DNA from: Myxococcales bacterium
Lineage (GTDB): Bacteria > Myxococcota_A > Polyangia > Polyangiales > Polyangiaceae
Direction of reading: 5' to 3'
Assembly (NCBI GenBank): GCA_004193285.1
Contig: SECP01000010.1
Span: forward strand, 62,001 to 126,000
Length of the DNA stretch: 64,000 nucleotides
In this document: positions 24,310-31,659 of the stretch, piece after piece
Numbering within the stretch: position 1 is the stretch's first letter
How the letters are laid out: the number at the start of each line of letters is the position of its first letter
Notes under the pieces: model-generated
What the model saw: only the letters and a program-made list of their open reading frames with translations
What the model was told of the DNA's origin: nothing
Databases searched by the model: none
Program-made: the position numbers and the translations under genes

Positions 24310-25211
24310 CCAACGCCAGCGCGCCTGCGAGCCGACTGCTGTCGAGCATTCCGGCGAGCCCTGGGCACGTCGCGGCCGTTCAGCGGCTGCTCGGCCACAT
24401 CGACGACATGCCCCCGGGCGCGACGGGCGCGCTCCACTTCGGGGAACACGGCGTGATCCTGCTGCAAGCACGCAAGATCTGCTGGGCGGTGGCCCGCACC
24501 ATGCGCATTCGGCTCACGGATATCTTGCGCAACCAAACGACGCCCCCGGTGCCGCGGGAGCACGTCGAGCAAATTTATCGCCGCTGCAAAGAGAACGGCA
24601 CGCCCATCGGTGAAGCGCTCGTCGCGTCGGGGCTCGCCTCGGAAGCCGGGCTCAGAGCCGCCCTGTTCAAACACAACGGCGAAGCGATCGTCGCGCTCGC
24701 GGGCAGCAGCGCATTGCCGGACGAGTTCGTGGCGCACTCGAAGACGGGCTACGATCCGAAGTACTCTTTCGCGGCCTGCGAGGTGCTTGCGATGCTCGGC
24801 TCTCTCGACGACCTGGCCCGCGGCGCGGCCGCGCAGCTCGAGCTCGCGTCCATGCTCGTGCCGGATAGCGTCGGCGCGGCCTTCGTGCGCGGCGCGGCTG
24901 CTTCCGGAGCGATGGTCATCGCGGTGTCCAGCGGCTGCGACTTCCCGATTCGAGACCTGCTCGGGGTCTGCAACTGGGCATCCGGCCTCTTCGATCTCGC
25001 AAACACCGTCGACTCCGAGATCTTCTGCGCACGCGCCAGCTGGCGGGGCAACGCCGGGCTCGTCACCTGGCGAGATAGGGACGTCGGCTACATTGGCTTG
25101 TGCTCGTCTCGCGCCGCGGCGGCCCGCCTCGTCAGCCGAATGTCGGAGCGCTCAGGACGAACGAGCGGGGTCTTGCCGCGCGGGTCGAGCGGGGCCGGGG
25201 AGCCTGCATGA
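24306..25211 (+). CDS. DUF4388/PATAN-like protein
   Basis: A 301-residue protein. The N-terminal part (TGALHFGEHGVILLQARKICWAV, then TPIGEALVASGLASEAGLRAAL) resembles DUF4388/PATAN domains, which occur in cyanobacterial and myxobacterial regulators and bind partner receivers. The rest (LVPDSVGAAFVRGAAASGAMVI, DLLGVCNWASGLFDLAN) has no clear family and could be a degenerate Roadblock-like or PATAN extension. GTG start overlaps the previous stop by 4 bp, and the stop overlaps the next ATG by 4 bp. No membrane segment. Confidence 0.55.
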   Translation: MTNASAPASRLLSSIPASPGHVAAVQRLLGHIDDMPPGATGALHFGEHGVILLQARKICWAVARTMRIRLTDILRNQTTPPVPREHVEQIYRRCKENGTPIGEALVASGLASEAGLRAALFKHNGEAIVALAGSSALPDEFVAHSKTGYDPKYSFAACEVLAMLGSLDDLARGAAAQLELASMLVPDSVGAAFVRGAAASGAMVIAVSSGCDFPIRDLLGVCNWASGLFDLANTVDSEIFCARASWRGNAGLVTWRDRDVGYIGLCSSRAAAARLVSRMSERSGRTSGVLPRGSSGAGEPA

Positions 25212-26332
25212 CACGCGTCCTCATCGTGGACGCTGACACGGACCAGGTGCGCTCGCTGTCGCGAGCCTTCGCCAAGAACCGGCCGGACATCACGATCATG
25301 ACCGCTCGGAGCGCTTCCACCGCGTCGCACCTGATGCGAGAACAGAGCGTGGACTTGCTCCTCACCGCCCTCTCCGCGGAGGAGGACGCTCTGCAGCTAC
25401 TCACGTGGGTGCACGAGCACTCGCCCGAGACGGAGGTGTTCACCATGGCCGAGCGGGGCGCGCTCGACCCGGAAGACAAGCGCTTGAACGGCGCCGCGGG
25501 CCAGCATTTCGAAAAGCCACTTGACGTGCGAGCGGTGGTGAAGCGCCTGTGTGAAGCCGTCAATCAATCCGTGCGAGGACACCTGGACAACGTGAGCCTC
25601 GCGTCGCTGCTCCAGCTCCTGGAGATGGAGCGCAAGAGCTGCACGCTCGGCGTCAATTGCGGTGACCAGCAGGGGTGGCTCGTCGTCTCCAAGGGGGTTT
25701 TGGTCGGCGCCAGGACGGGCGACTTGCAGGGCGAGGCTGCCGCAATCGCGATCGTTGCTTGGCCGGGGGCGAACATCGCCATCTCGCGCCGCGCCGTGGA
25801 CCCGGGCGTGGAGATTCACGCTTCGCTCGGCTTCATTCTGATCGAGGCCATGCGCCTCGTGGACGAGGCGGCGCGCCAGTGCGGCCACAAGGAGGCGAGC
25901 GGCTCGGGCTGGCCGATCCCCCGGCGCACTTGGCGCCCGACCCATCAGCCCCAAGCTGGCGCCACGTTCGACTCGACCCGGCCGCCGGGGGAGCTCGGTC
26001 TGCCCAGCGGGGCGAGCGGCTTGGCCGTCGTCGAGACCTCCACCGGCAATGTGCTGCGCTCCGCCAGTCGCGAAGACTGCCCAATCGGGGACCTGGCGCG
26101 GCTCGCTTCTCAGTTGCTACTGCAGGAAGCGGCGACCCTGCGCATGTGCGGGGACGCTGAGGGAGTGGAGGAGCTGGTGCTGTCCACGACTACCCGCTGC
26201 GACGTGATCCGCCCGCTCAGCGCGACCGAATTTGCGCTGCTCGTCTTCGCGCCCGAAGAAACCAACCTCGTCATCGCACGGCTCGAGCTGGACCACTTCA
26301 TCGCGGTCGAGCAGGCGGCGCGTTCCAGCTAG
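25208..26332 (+). CDS. Pseudo-receiver fused to DUF4388 and a Roadblock-like domain
   Basis: A 374-residue three-part protein. Residues 1-115 form a response-regulator receiver (VLIVDADTDQ, later HFEKPLD with Lys103), but the phospho-acceptor position in SVDLLLTALSAEE is Ala54, and the acidic pocket is D8-A9. Residues about 122-215 are DUF4388 (GHLDNVSLASLLQLLEMERK). The C-terminal part (SGLAVVETSTGNVLR … FALLVFAPEETNLVIARLEL) is Roadblock-like. With the kinase-like protein lacking its His, the operon encodes two phosphorelay shapes that cannot carry phosphate. It ends on CTAG, shared with the stop of the convergent activator gene. Confidence 0.85.
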   Translation: MTRVLIVDADTDQVRSLSRAFAKNRPDITIMTARSASTASHLMREQSVDLLLTALSAEEDALQLLTWVHEHSPETEVFTMAERGALDPEDKRLNGAAGQHFEKPLDVRAVVKRLCEAVNQSVRGHLDNVSLASLLQLLEMERKSCTLGVNCGDQQGWLVVSKGVLVGARTGDLQGEAAAIAIVAWPGANIAISRRAVDPGVEIHASLGFILIEAMRLVDEAARQCGHKEASGSGWPIPRRTWRPTHQPQAGATFDSTRPPGELGLPSGASGLAVVETSTGNVLRSASREDCPIGDLARLASQLLLQEAATLRMCGDAEGVEELVLSTTTRCDVIRPLSATEFALLVFAPEETNLVIARLELDHFIAVEQAARSS

Positions 26333-28005
26333 CGGACGCCGTACCGGCGCAGTCGCGCTCGCAGCGTGGAGCGGGGAATACCCAAGTCTTGCGCGGCTTT
26401 CGAGAGGTTGTGCCGCGACTCCTCGAAAGCTCGCAGGATCATGTCGCGCTGCAGATCCGGCAAAGAATGCGCTCGCACCACGCGGCTCAGCGCTTCTTCC
26501 GGCGGTTTGACCGCGGGCATCACGCTCGAGACATGTGTCACTGGCTCGTCCTCCATCACGGGCGCCGCGGCCAGGCCTTGCCAGGACTCGGGCGTCTCGC
26601 TACGGGCGAGGAGCGCCGCTTCGATGTGCTCGCGGCCGACCAGCCCGCTGCGCGTCACGATCGCCGCGTTCTCCACCACCGCGCGCAGCTCGCGAATGTT
26701 CCCGGGCCAAGAATGGGCTTGCAGCGCGATCATCGCCTCCGCGCTGAACGAAAGGCCGTGCACCTGATGTCGCTTGCCGAACTCGGCGAGAAAATGAAGC
26801 GCCAGCTCCGGTACGTCTTCCAGCCGCTCCACCAGCGGAGCCGCCCGGATAGCGTAGCCGGCGAGTCGAAAGAACAGGTCCGGGCGCATGGTGCCGCCGA
26901 GCGAGGACGTGAGGGGCCGATTCGTGGCGCTGAGGACGCGGCCTGCGAACACGCGCGTCCGCGTACCTCCGACCCGGCGAAACTGCCGAATCTCCAGCAC
27001 CCGCAGCAGCTTTGCTTGGAGCGGCAGCGGCATTTCCCCGATTTCGTCCAAAAACAAGGTGCCGTTGCCGGCCTCTTCGAACAAACCGACCCGCGGCGAG
27101 CGAGCGTTGGTGAAGGCGCCGGCTTCGTGCCCGAACAGCTCGCTTTCGAACAGCTGCTCCGGCACTGCCGCACAGTTCACGCTCACGAACGGCTCCCCCG
27201 GGCACGTGAGGGCGTGAATCGCTTGCGCCACCAGCTCCTTTCCAGTGCCGGTAGGACCTTGGATGAGCACCGGCACGTCCCGGTACTCGGCCACGCGGCT
27301 GATGTGCTGGCGGAGCTCGTGAGCGCGCGCACTGCCGCCTACCAAGCGCTCCAGCGCGTCGCGCCGGACCCCGCCTGGGCTCTCCGCCGACGGGCGCTCT
27401 CGGAGGGCTCGTCTCTCCGCCGCGAGCTCGCGGATGCGCGTGGCCAGCACCTCTTCCGGCACCGGCTTCTGCATCACGTCTTGCACGCCGGCGCGCGTCG
27501 CGGTGACCGCGGTTTGCACGTCGATGTGCGCCGAATGAATGATCGTGGCGGGCAGGCGCGGATGAGGAGCGAGGGAATAGACCTCCATGCCGTCCATGCT
27601 GCCCATGCGCAGGTCGAGCAGCATCACGTCGTATTCACGGCTCTCCAGCCGCGAGAGCGCAGTGCGCCCATCCAGCGCCGCGTCCACCTCGAAGCCCTGG
27701 GTCGAAAGAACGCGCTGCAGCGCGCGCACCAGTACGCCGTCGTCATCGACGACCAAGACGCGGATCGCTCCGCCTCGTTCAGCTGACAGCTGCTCTGAGC
27801 TCGCCAATCGGTTCCGTCCCGCACCAACGGCCAAGCCGCCGGCTCCTGAACCCCGAAGTCTCGCCGATAAAGACGGGCCGCCACAAGCTCTTAAAGGCCC
27901 GCGATCCTCCGGGCCCTCGACCTCGCGTGAGGCTGGGCGGTCCTTTTCTGCCACTAGGCATATAGTGCGGGCCTGCAGGCCGCGCCGTGCCTCAAAGCGA
28001 GACAT
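26329..28005 (-). CDS. NtrC-type sigma-54 activator with receiver domain
   Basis: Up to 558 residues: receiver (IRVLVVDDDGVL, phospho-Asp in VMLLDLRMG, Lys in MQKPVP), AAA+ domain (Walker A GPTGTGKE, Walker B GTLFLDEIGEM, ATNRPL, FFRLAGYAI) and a C-terminal Fis-type HTH (LSKAAQDLGIPRSTLRARLRR). The sigma-contact loop reads GAFTNA instead of GAFTGA. The first 80 residues before the receiver are Arg/Pro/Gly-rich and may be untranslated; the real start could be nearer 27780. Its probable target is the divergent sigma-54 promoter pair 4 kb away, beyond the convergent operon. Confidence 0.88.
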   Translation of the reverse strand: MSRFEARRGLQARTICLVAEKDRPASREVEGPEDRGPLRACGGPSLSARLRGSGAGGLAVGAGRNRLASSEQLSAERGGAIRVLVVDDDGVLVRALQRVLSTQGFEVDAALDGRTALSRLESREYDVMLLDLRMGSMDGMEVYSLAPHPRLPATIIHSAHIDVQTAVTATRAGVQDVMQKPVPEEVLATRIRELAAERRALRERPSAESPGGVRRDALERLVGGSARAHELRQHISRVAEYRDVPVLIQGPTGTGKELVAQAIHALTCPGEPFVSVNCAAVPEQLFESELFGHEAGAFTNARSPRVGLFEEAGNGTLFLDEIGEMPLPLQAKLLRVLEIRQFRRVGGTRTRVFAGRVLSATNRPLTSSLGGTMRPDLFFRLAGYAIRAAPLVERLEDVPELALHFLAEFGKRHQVHGLSFSAEAMIALQAHSWPGNIRELRAVVENAAIVTRSGLVGREHIEAALLARSETPESWQGLAAAPVMEDEPVTHVSSVMPAVKPPEEALSRVVRAHSLPDLQRDMILRAFEESRHNLSKAAQDLGIPRSTLRARLRRYGVR

Positions 28006-28031
28006 GGGAAGGGCTATCGCGGCAGTTATGC

Positions 28032-28055
28032 ATTCTTGACAGAACAGTCAAGAAT
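28032..28055. promoter_or_regulatory. TetR operator, copy 1
   Basis: ATTCTTGAC-N6-GTCAAGAAT, a perfect 9-bp inverted repeat 18 bp before the GTG start of the TetR gene. A near-identical dyad precedes the SDR gene. This indicates autorepression. Confidence 0.8.
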
Positions 28056-28073
28056 AGGCCAGGCTGCGGGTCC

Positions 28074-28655
28074 GTGGCCGGCCGACCCCGCAACTTCGAT
28101 ATAGAGCAAGTCCTGGAGCGGGCCATGCTGCTGTTCTGGAAGCAGGGCTACGAGGCCACCGGGCTCGTGGAGCTCGAGCGCGCGACGGGGCTCGGGAGGC
28201 AGAGCCTGTACGGGGTGTTCGGAGATAAACGAGGTCTGTTCTTGGCGGTGGTCGAGCACTACTTCAGCCGCGTCCTCAAGCCGGGGTTCGACGTGCTGGA
28301 CGCGCCCGGCTCGGCCCGCGAAAACTTGGAGCGCGTCTTCGCGGGTTGGGAGGCCACCGCAACCCTTCCGGATTTTCATGGCTGCCTCATCGGCAACTCG
28401 GTCCCGGAGCTCAGCGCGAAGGACGAAGACATTGCCGCGCTCCTTTGCCGCAAGCTGGAGCTCATGGAGGGCGCCTTCGTGCGGGTCCTGCGTCGGGCGA
28501 AGCGTGACGGTGAGGTTCGTTCCGAGCTGGACGTCAAGAATACGGCTCGCGCGCTGCTCACGTTGGCCCAGGGCTTGTCCGTCGTCGCCCGCGCCCAGCG
28601 GGACCCGGCGTTCGTGCGCTCGGTCGTGCAAGCAGCCCGCTCGCTTCTGGACTGA
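28074..28655 (+). CDS. TetR-family repressor
   Basis: A 193-residue regulator. HTH: AMLLFWKQGYEATGLVELER, then TGLGRQSLYGVFGDKRGLF, typical of the TetR subgroup with C-terminal TetR_C_16/AefR-like domain (PDFHGCLIGNS). Start GTG 28074 (VAGRPRNFD) is preferred: the longer frame would read through the operator. A perfect dyad lies just upstream and a second before the adjacent SDR gene, so it probably represses both, with release by the SDR substrate or a related compound (inference). Confidence 0.88.
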   Translation: MAGRPRNFDIEQVLERAMLLFWKQGYEATGLVELERATGLGRQSLYGVFGDKRGLFLAVVEHYFSRVLKPGFDVLDAPGSARENLERVFAGWEATATLPDFHGCLIGNSVPELSAKDEDIAALLCRKLELMEGAFVRVLRRAKRDGEVRSELDVKNTARALLTLAQGLSVVARAQRDPAFVRSVVQAARSLLD

Positions 28656-28702
28656 AGCTCGCCCCGTCGCCCCGTCGCTCCGTCGCGTTTTAGTTTCGAT
28701 CA

Positions 28703-28726
28703 ATTATTGACCGATCTGTCAAAAAT
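28703..28726. promoter_or_regulatory. TetR operator, copy 2
   Basis: ATTATTGAC-N6-GTCAAAAAT, 8 of 9 arm positions paired and the same half-sites and spacing as the copy at 28032. It ends immediately before the ribosome site AGGAG of the SDR gene, so a bound repressor would block transcription. Confidence 0.75.
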
Positions 28727-28740
28727 AGGAGAGCATGACC

Positions 28741-29499
28741 ATGAATCAAGCAACGGACTTGGTGGGAAAAAACGCGCTGGTGACGGGAGGCACGACTGGT
28801 ATCGGCCGAGCGACCGCGCAGCTGCTGCACGCGGCGGGAGCGCGGGTGGCGATCACCGGGGTCAACGCGGATACGCTCGCCGCTGCCCGTCGAGAGCTGC
28901 CGCCAGAAGTGCAGGTGTTGCGGTCGGACGCTCGCTCGCCCGAAGATGCGAGCGAATTGGCGGCGACGCTCGGCGAGCACTTCGGGTCACTGGACATCGT
29001 GTTCCTCAACGCCGGCATCGCGCTGCTCGCCCCTTTCGAGGCGCTCACGGAAGCGCACTACCGCGAGCAGTTCGACGTCAACGTGAGAGGCGTCGCTTTC
29101 ACGCTCCACCGGCTCCTGCCCTTACTCGCGCCCGGCGCTTCGGTCATCGTCTGCACGTCGGTCGCAGATCAGCGCGGCACCGCCGGCATGTCGATCTATT
29201 CGGCCACCAAGGGCGCGGTGGCGGCGCTGGTGCGCGCTCTGGCGGTCGAGCTGGCGCCGAGACAAATCCGCGTGAACAGCGTCTCGCCGGCGACCATCCT
29301 CACGCCCATCCAGCAGAAGTTCGGCCTTCCGCCGGAGGTCGCGGCCGTCGTGGCGGAGCGCTACACGCAGCGCATACCGCTCGGGCGGTTCGGGCAGGCG
29401 GACGAAGTGGCGCGAGCCGTGCTGTTCCTCGCCTCACCGGCGGCTTCGTTCATCACCGGCGTGGAGCTCGTCGTCGACGGCGGCCTGTCCGCGACCTAG
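28741..29499 (+). CDS. Short-chain dehydrogenase/reductase
   Basis: A 252-residue classical SDR: cofactor motif TGGTTGIG, NAG in FLNAGIA, catalytic Ser in VCTSVADQ, YSATK active site, and the C-terminal FITGVELVVDGG. NADP(H) is suggested by the small residues after the second strand but not certain. Two ATGs are possible (28735, 28741); the second is better spaced from AGGAG. Controlled by the upstream TetR through an operator at 28703-28726. Confidence 0.9.
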   Translation: MNQATDLVGKNALVTGGTTGIGRATAQLLHAAGARVAITGVNADTLAAARRELPPEVQVLRSDARSPEDASELAATLGEHFGSLDIVFLNAGIALLAPFEALTEAHYREQFDVNVRGVAFTLHRLLPLLAPGASVIVCTSVADQRGTAGMSIYSATKGAVAALVRALAVELAPRQIRVNSVSPATILTPIQQKFGLPPEVAAVVAERYTQRIPLGRFGQADEVARAVLFLASPAASFITGVELVVDGGLSAT

Positions 29500-29503
29500 C
29501 TCC

Positions 29504-29962
29504 TCAGTGCCACGGCGCGCCTGCGATTTGGCCGACTGCCGCGTTGAGTCGGTTCCAAACGTTGATCTGCGCGATGCACACCAAGAGCGTGGCCAGCTGA
29601 CGCTCGTCGTAGTGGCGCGTCGCCTCCGCCCACAGGGAGTCCGGTACCGGATCCGGGTTGTCGCTGAGCCGCGTGAGCGCCTCCGCGAGGGCGAGGGCGG
29701 CGCGCTCTTGGTCATCGAAGTACGGCGTGTGACGCCAAGCCGCGACCGCGAAGACGCGCTCGTCCGACTGGCCGAGCTTCTTCAGCTCTCGGCAGTGCAT
29801 GTCCACGCACACGCCGCAGCCGTTGATTTGACTGGCCCGGAGCTCGACCAGCTTGCGCGTTGCCGGCGAAATGGCGTCATTGTCCGTGGCCTTGCCTAGT
29901 AGCTGGAGGGACTCGAGCACGCCTGGCAAGGCCAGGGCCGGGTGCTTCATTCTTGCTTGCAT
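29504..29962 (-). CDS. Carboxymuconolactone decarboxylase/AhpD-like protein
   Basis: A 152-residue CMD-family protein with the AhpD redox motif NGCGVCVDMHC (Cys-x2-Cys plus His) after VELRASQ, and DERVFAVAAWRHTPYFDDQERAAL. Family members act as alkylhydroperoxidase or disulfide-handling enzymes. Start ATG 29962 has CAGGAAAG 7 bp upstream. It diverges from an ECF sigma factor gene; CMD proteins are the typical target of this sigma group, and an ECF-type promoter precedes it at 30034-30060. Confidence 0.88.
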   Translation of the reverse strand: MQARMKHPALALPGVLESLQLLGKATDNDAISPATRKLVELRASQINGCGVCVDMHCRELKKLGQSDERVFAVAAWRHTPYFDDQERAALALAEALTRLSDNPDPVPDSLWAEATRHYDERQLATLLVCIAQINVWNRLNAAVGQIAGAPWH

Positions 29963-29998
29963 GAGCTTTCCTGATTCTTTCGGTGAAGGGGCCGTTCT

Positions 29999-30025
29999 CG
30001 TCACACGGCCTCCGCTGCGTTCGTC
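29999..30025 (+). promoter_or_regulatory. ECF-type promoter for the sigma-factor gene
   Basis: CGTCACA-N16-CGTC matches the -35/-10 pattern reported for ECF41-type sigma factors (GTCACA and CGTC). The predicted start lies about 30 nt before the ATG at 30062, indicating autoregulation. Confidence 0.6.
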
Positions 30026-30033
30026 GAACCGAT

Positions 30034-30060
30034 GACGGGTGAGCCCGGAAGAACGTGACC
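30034..30060 (-). promoter_or_regulatory. ECF-type promoter for the AhpD-like gene
   Basis: On the minus strand GGTCACG-N16-CGTC, the same core and identical 16-bp spacing as the opposite promoter. The leader to the ATG at 29962 would be about 65 nt. Confidence 0.55.
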
Positions 30061-30061
30061 A

Positions 30062-30967
30062 ATGACCTCAGAAAAAGAACCGAGTGGCTGGCTGTCGGCC
30101 GAGTTCGAGGCCAGCCGCCCCCACTTGCAGGCGATGGCGTCGCGCATGCTCAGCTCGCGCACGGAGGCGGAAGACGCGCTGCAGGAGGCGTGGCTCAAGG
30201 TGACCCGGGCGGACGCGGCTTCGGTCGGCAACTTGCGCGGCTGGCTCACCGCCGTCGTCGCGCGGGTCTGTCTGGACATGTTGCGCTCCCGCAAGGCGCG
30301 GCACGAGCAAGCCGGCGACTCGTTGGAGGACGCGGTTGCTCCTGGCAGCGCCGAGCCCGAGCAGCGGGCGGCGCTGGCTGACTCCGTCGGCGCGGCCTTG
30401 TCGCTCGTGCTGGAGACGCTGACCCCCAACGAGCGTCTGGCTTTCGTGCTTCACGACTCCTTCGACCTCTCCTTCGATGAGATTGCGGACATCCTCGGAA
30501 CGACCACCGCCGCCTCTCGGCAGCTGGCGAGCCGGGCTCGGCGCCGAGTGCGGGGCGGACCGAACGCGGTCGCCGAGGAACCGGACCCAGCGCGGCAACG
30601 CGAGGTGGTGGAGGCGTTCCTCGTCGCCTCACGGACGGGGGACTTGGCCGCACTCATGCGCGTGCTGCACCCCGCAGTCGTGATGCGTGCGGACGAGCAT
30701 GCCGTGGCGGAGGGCCAAAAACGGAAAGCCCAGGGCGCGCCGGTGCTGGCACCGGAAACGCGCGGCGCGGCAGTGGTGGCCGGCGCGTTCCTCGGGCGCG
30801 CCAGCGCCGCTCAAGTCGCGCTCATCGAGGGGCGCGTCGGCGCGGTATGGGCGCCGCAGGGCAAGCCGCGCTCGGCTCTGCTGATGACGGTCGCCGCTGG
30901 GCAGATCGTGGCGATCGACATCGTGGCGGAACCGGCCGAGCTGGCCGCCCTGGAGATTCGGCTTTGA
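30062..30967 (+). CDS. ECF sigma factor with fused SnoaL-like domain (ECF41/ECF56 type)
   Basis: A 301-residue sigma factor. Region 2: LQAMASRMLSSRTEAEDALQEAWLKV and LRGWLTAVVARVCLDMLRSR. Region 4: LVLETLTPNERLAFVLHDSF and FDEIADILGTTTAASRQLASRARRRV. From residue 178 a SnoaL-like domain follows (VVEAFLVASRTGDLAALMRVLHP), which in this group modulates activity instead of a separate anti-sigma factor. The WLPEP linker typical of ECF41 is absent, so ECF56-like membership is possible. Divergent CMD target and paired promoters fit an autoregulated circuit. Confidence 0.88.
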   Translation: MTSEKEPSGWLSAEFEASRPHLQAMASRMLSSRTEAEDALQEAWLKVTRADAASVGNLRGWLTAVVARVCLDMLRSRKARHEQAGDSLEDAVAPGSAEPEQRAALADSVGAALSLVLETLTPNERLAFVLHDSFDLSFDEIADILGTTTAASRQLASRARRRVRGGPNAVAEEPDPARQREVVEAFLVASRTGDLAALMRVLHPAVVMRADEHAVAEGQKRKAQGAPVLAPETRGAAVVAGAFLGRASAAQVALIEGRVGAVWAPQGKPRSALLMTVAAGQIVAIDIVAEPAELAALEIRL

Positions 30968-30985
30968 AGCTCCACCTTGCGAAAT

Positions 30986-31005
30986 AATTTTACCCGGGTA
31001 ATATT
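30986..31005. promoter_or_regulatory. Palindrome before the DUF2239 gene
   Basis: AATTTTACCCGGGTAATATT, 9 of 10 base pairs symmetric, 9 bp before the ATG at 31015 in an AT-rich island. Shares CCGGGTAATA with the site before the MATE gene. Confidence 0.5.
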
Positions 31006-31014
31006 GCGCGGGTC

Positions 31015-31611
31015 ATGGCCGCAGCTGCCACCTACACGGCGTTCGCGGGGGTGGAGCGCGTCGTGCGCGGCACCTTGGAGGAGATGCTGCGCGCGGCCAA
31101 GAAGCGGCTGGACGCCGAGCCTGACGTGTCCCTCCTCATCTTCGAGGACGCGACGGGAAAGCAGGTAGATTTCGATCTGCGCGGGACGGTGGAGCAGGTG
31201 GTCGCGAGGGCGCGGCCAGAGCTGCCGGAGCGCGCGGGTCCGGGTCGGCCCAAGCTCGGAGTCGTATCGAGGGAGGTCTCGCTACTCCCTCGGCATTGGG
31301 AGTGGTTGGAGCGCCATCCGCAGGGTATTTCTGCGGCGATTCGCCGCTTGGTGGACGAGGCACGCAAGAGGGCGCCAGACGAGGACCGAGCGCGTGAAGC
31401 GCGCGCCGCTGCCAGCCGGTTCATGTGGGTCATGGCCGGTGACTTGCCGAAATTCGAGGAGGCTTCGCGCGCCTTGTTTACCGGCAACAAGCCGAGCTTC
31501 GCGGTGCTGACGCGTTTTTGGCCGGCCCACGTGCGCGAGCATCTGGACGAGCTGCTCCGCGAGGGCGGTGCGTTCGATGCGGGCGAATCCAAACCGAGCA
31601 AGAAGAAGTGA
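31015..31611 (+). CDS. DUF2239 family protein
   Basis: A 198-residue protein with the family core GRPKLGVVSREVSLLPRHWEWLERHPQG … AIRRLVDEARK, and a second region ASRFMWVMAGDLPKFEEASRALFTGN. The function of DUF2239 is unknown. The GRPK … SREVSLLPRHWEWL … AIRRLVDEA segment looks like a ribbon-helix-helix DNA-binding element (inference), which would fit the palindrome directly upstream and the related site before the MATE pump gene. Confidence 0.8.
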   Translation: MAAAATYTAFAGVERVVRGTLEEMLRAAKKRLDAEPDVSLLIFEDATGKQVDFDLRGTVEQVVARARPELPERAGPGRPKLGVVSREVSLLPRHWEWLERHPQGISAAIRRLVDEARKRAPDEDRAREARAAASRFMWVMAGDLPKFEEASRALFTGNKPSFAVLTRFWPAHVREHLDELLREGGAFDAGESKPSKKK

Positions 31612-31637
31612 AGTGGACCCGCCTGCGGGGCCGTCCG

Positions 31638-31656
31638 ATTAATTCCGGGTAATAAT
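31638..31656. promoter_or_regulatory. Inverted repeat before the MATE gene
   Basis: ATTAATTCCGGGTAATAAT; 14 of 19 positions are symmetric, and CCGGGTAATA is identical to the site before DUF2239. It ends 3 bp before the ATG at 31660. Confidence 0.4.
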
Positions 31657-31659
31657 CCA

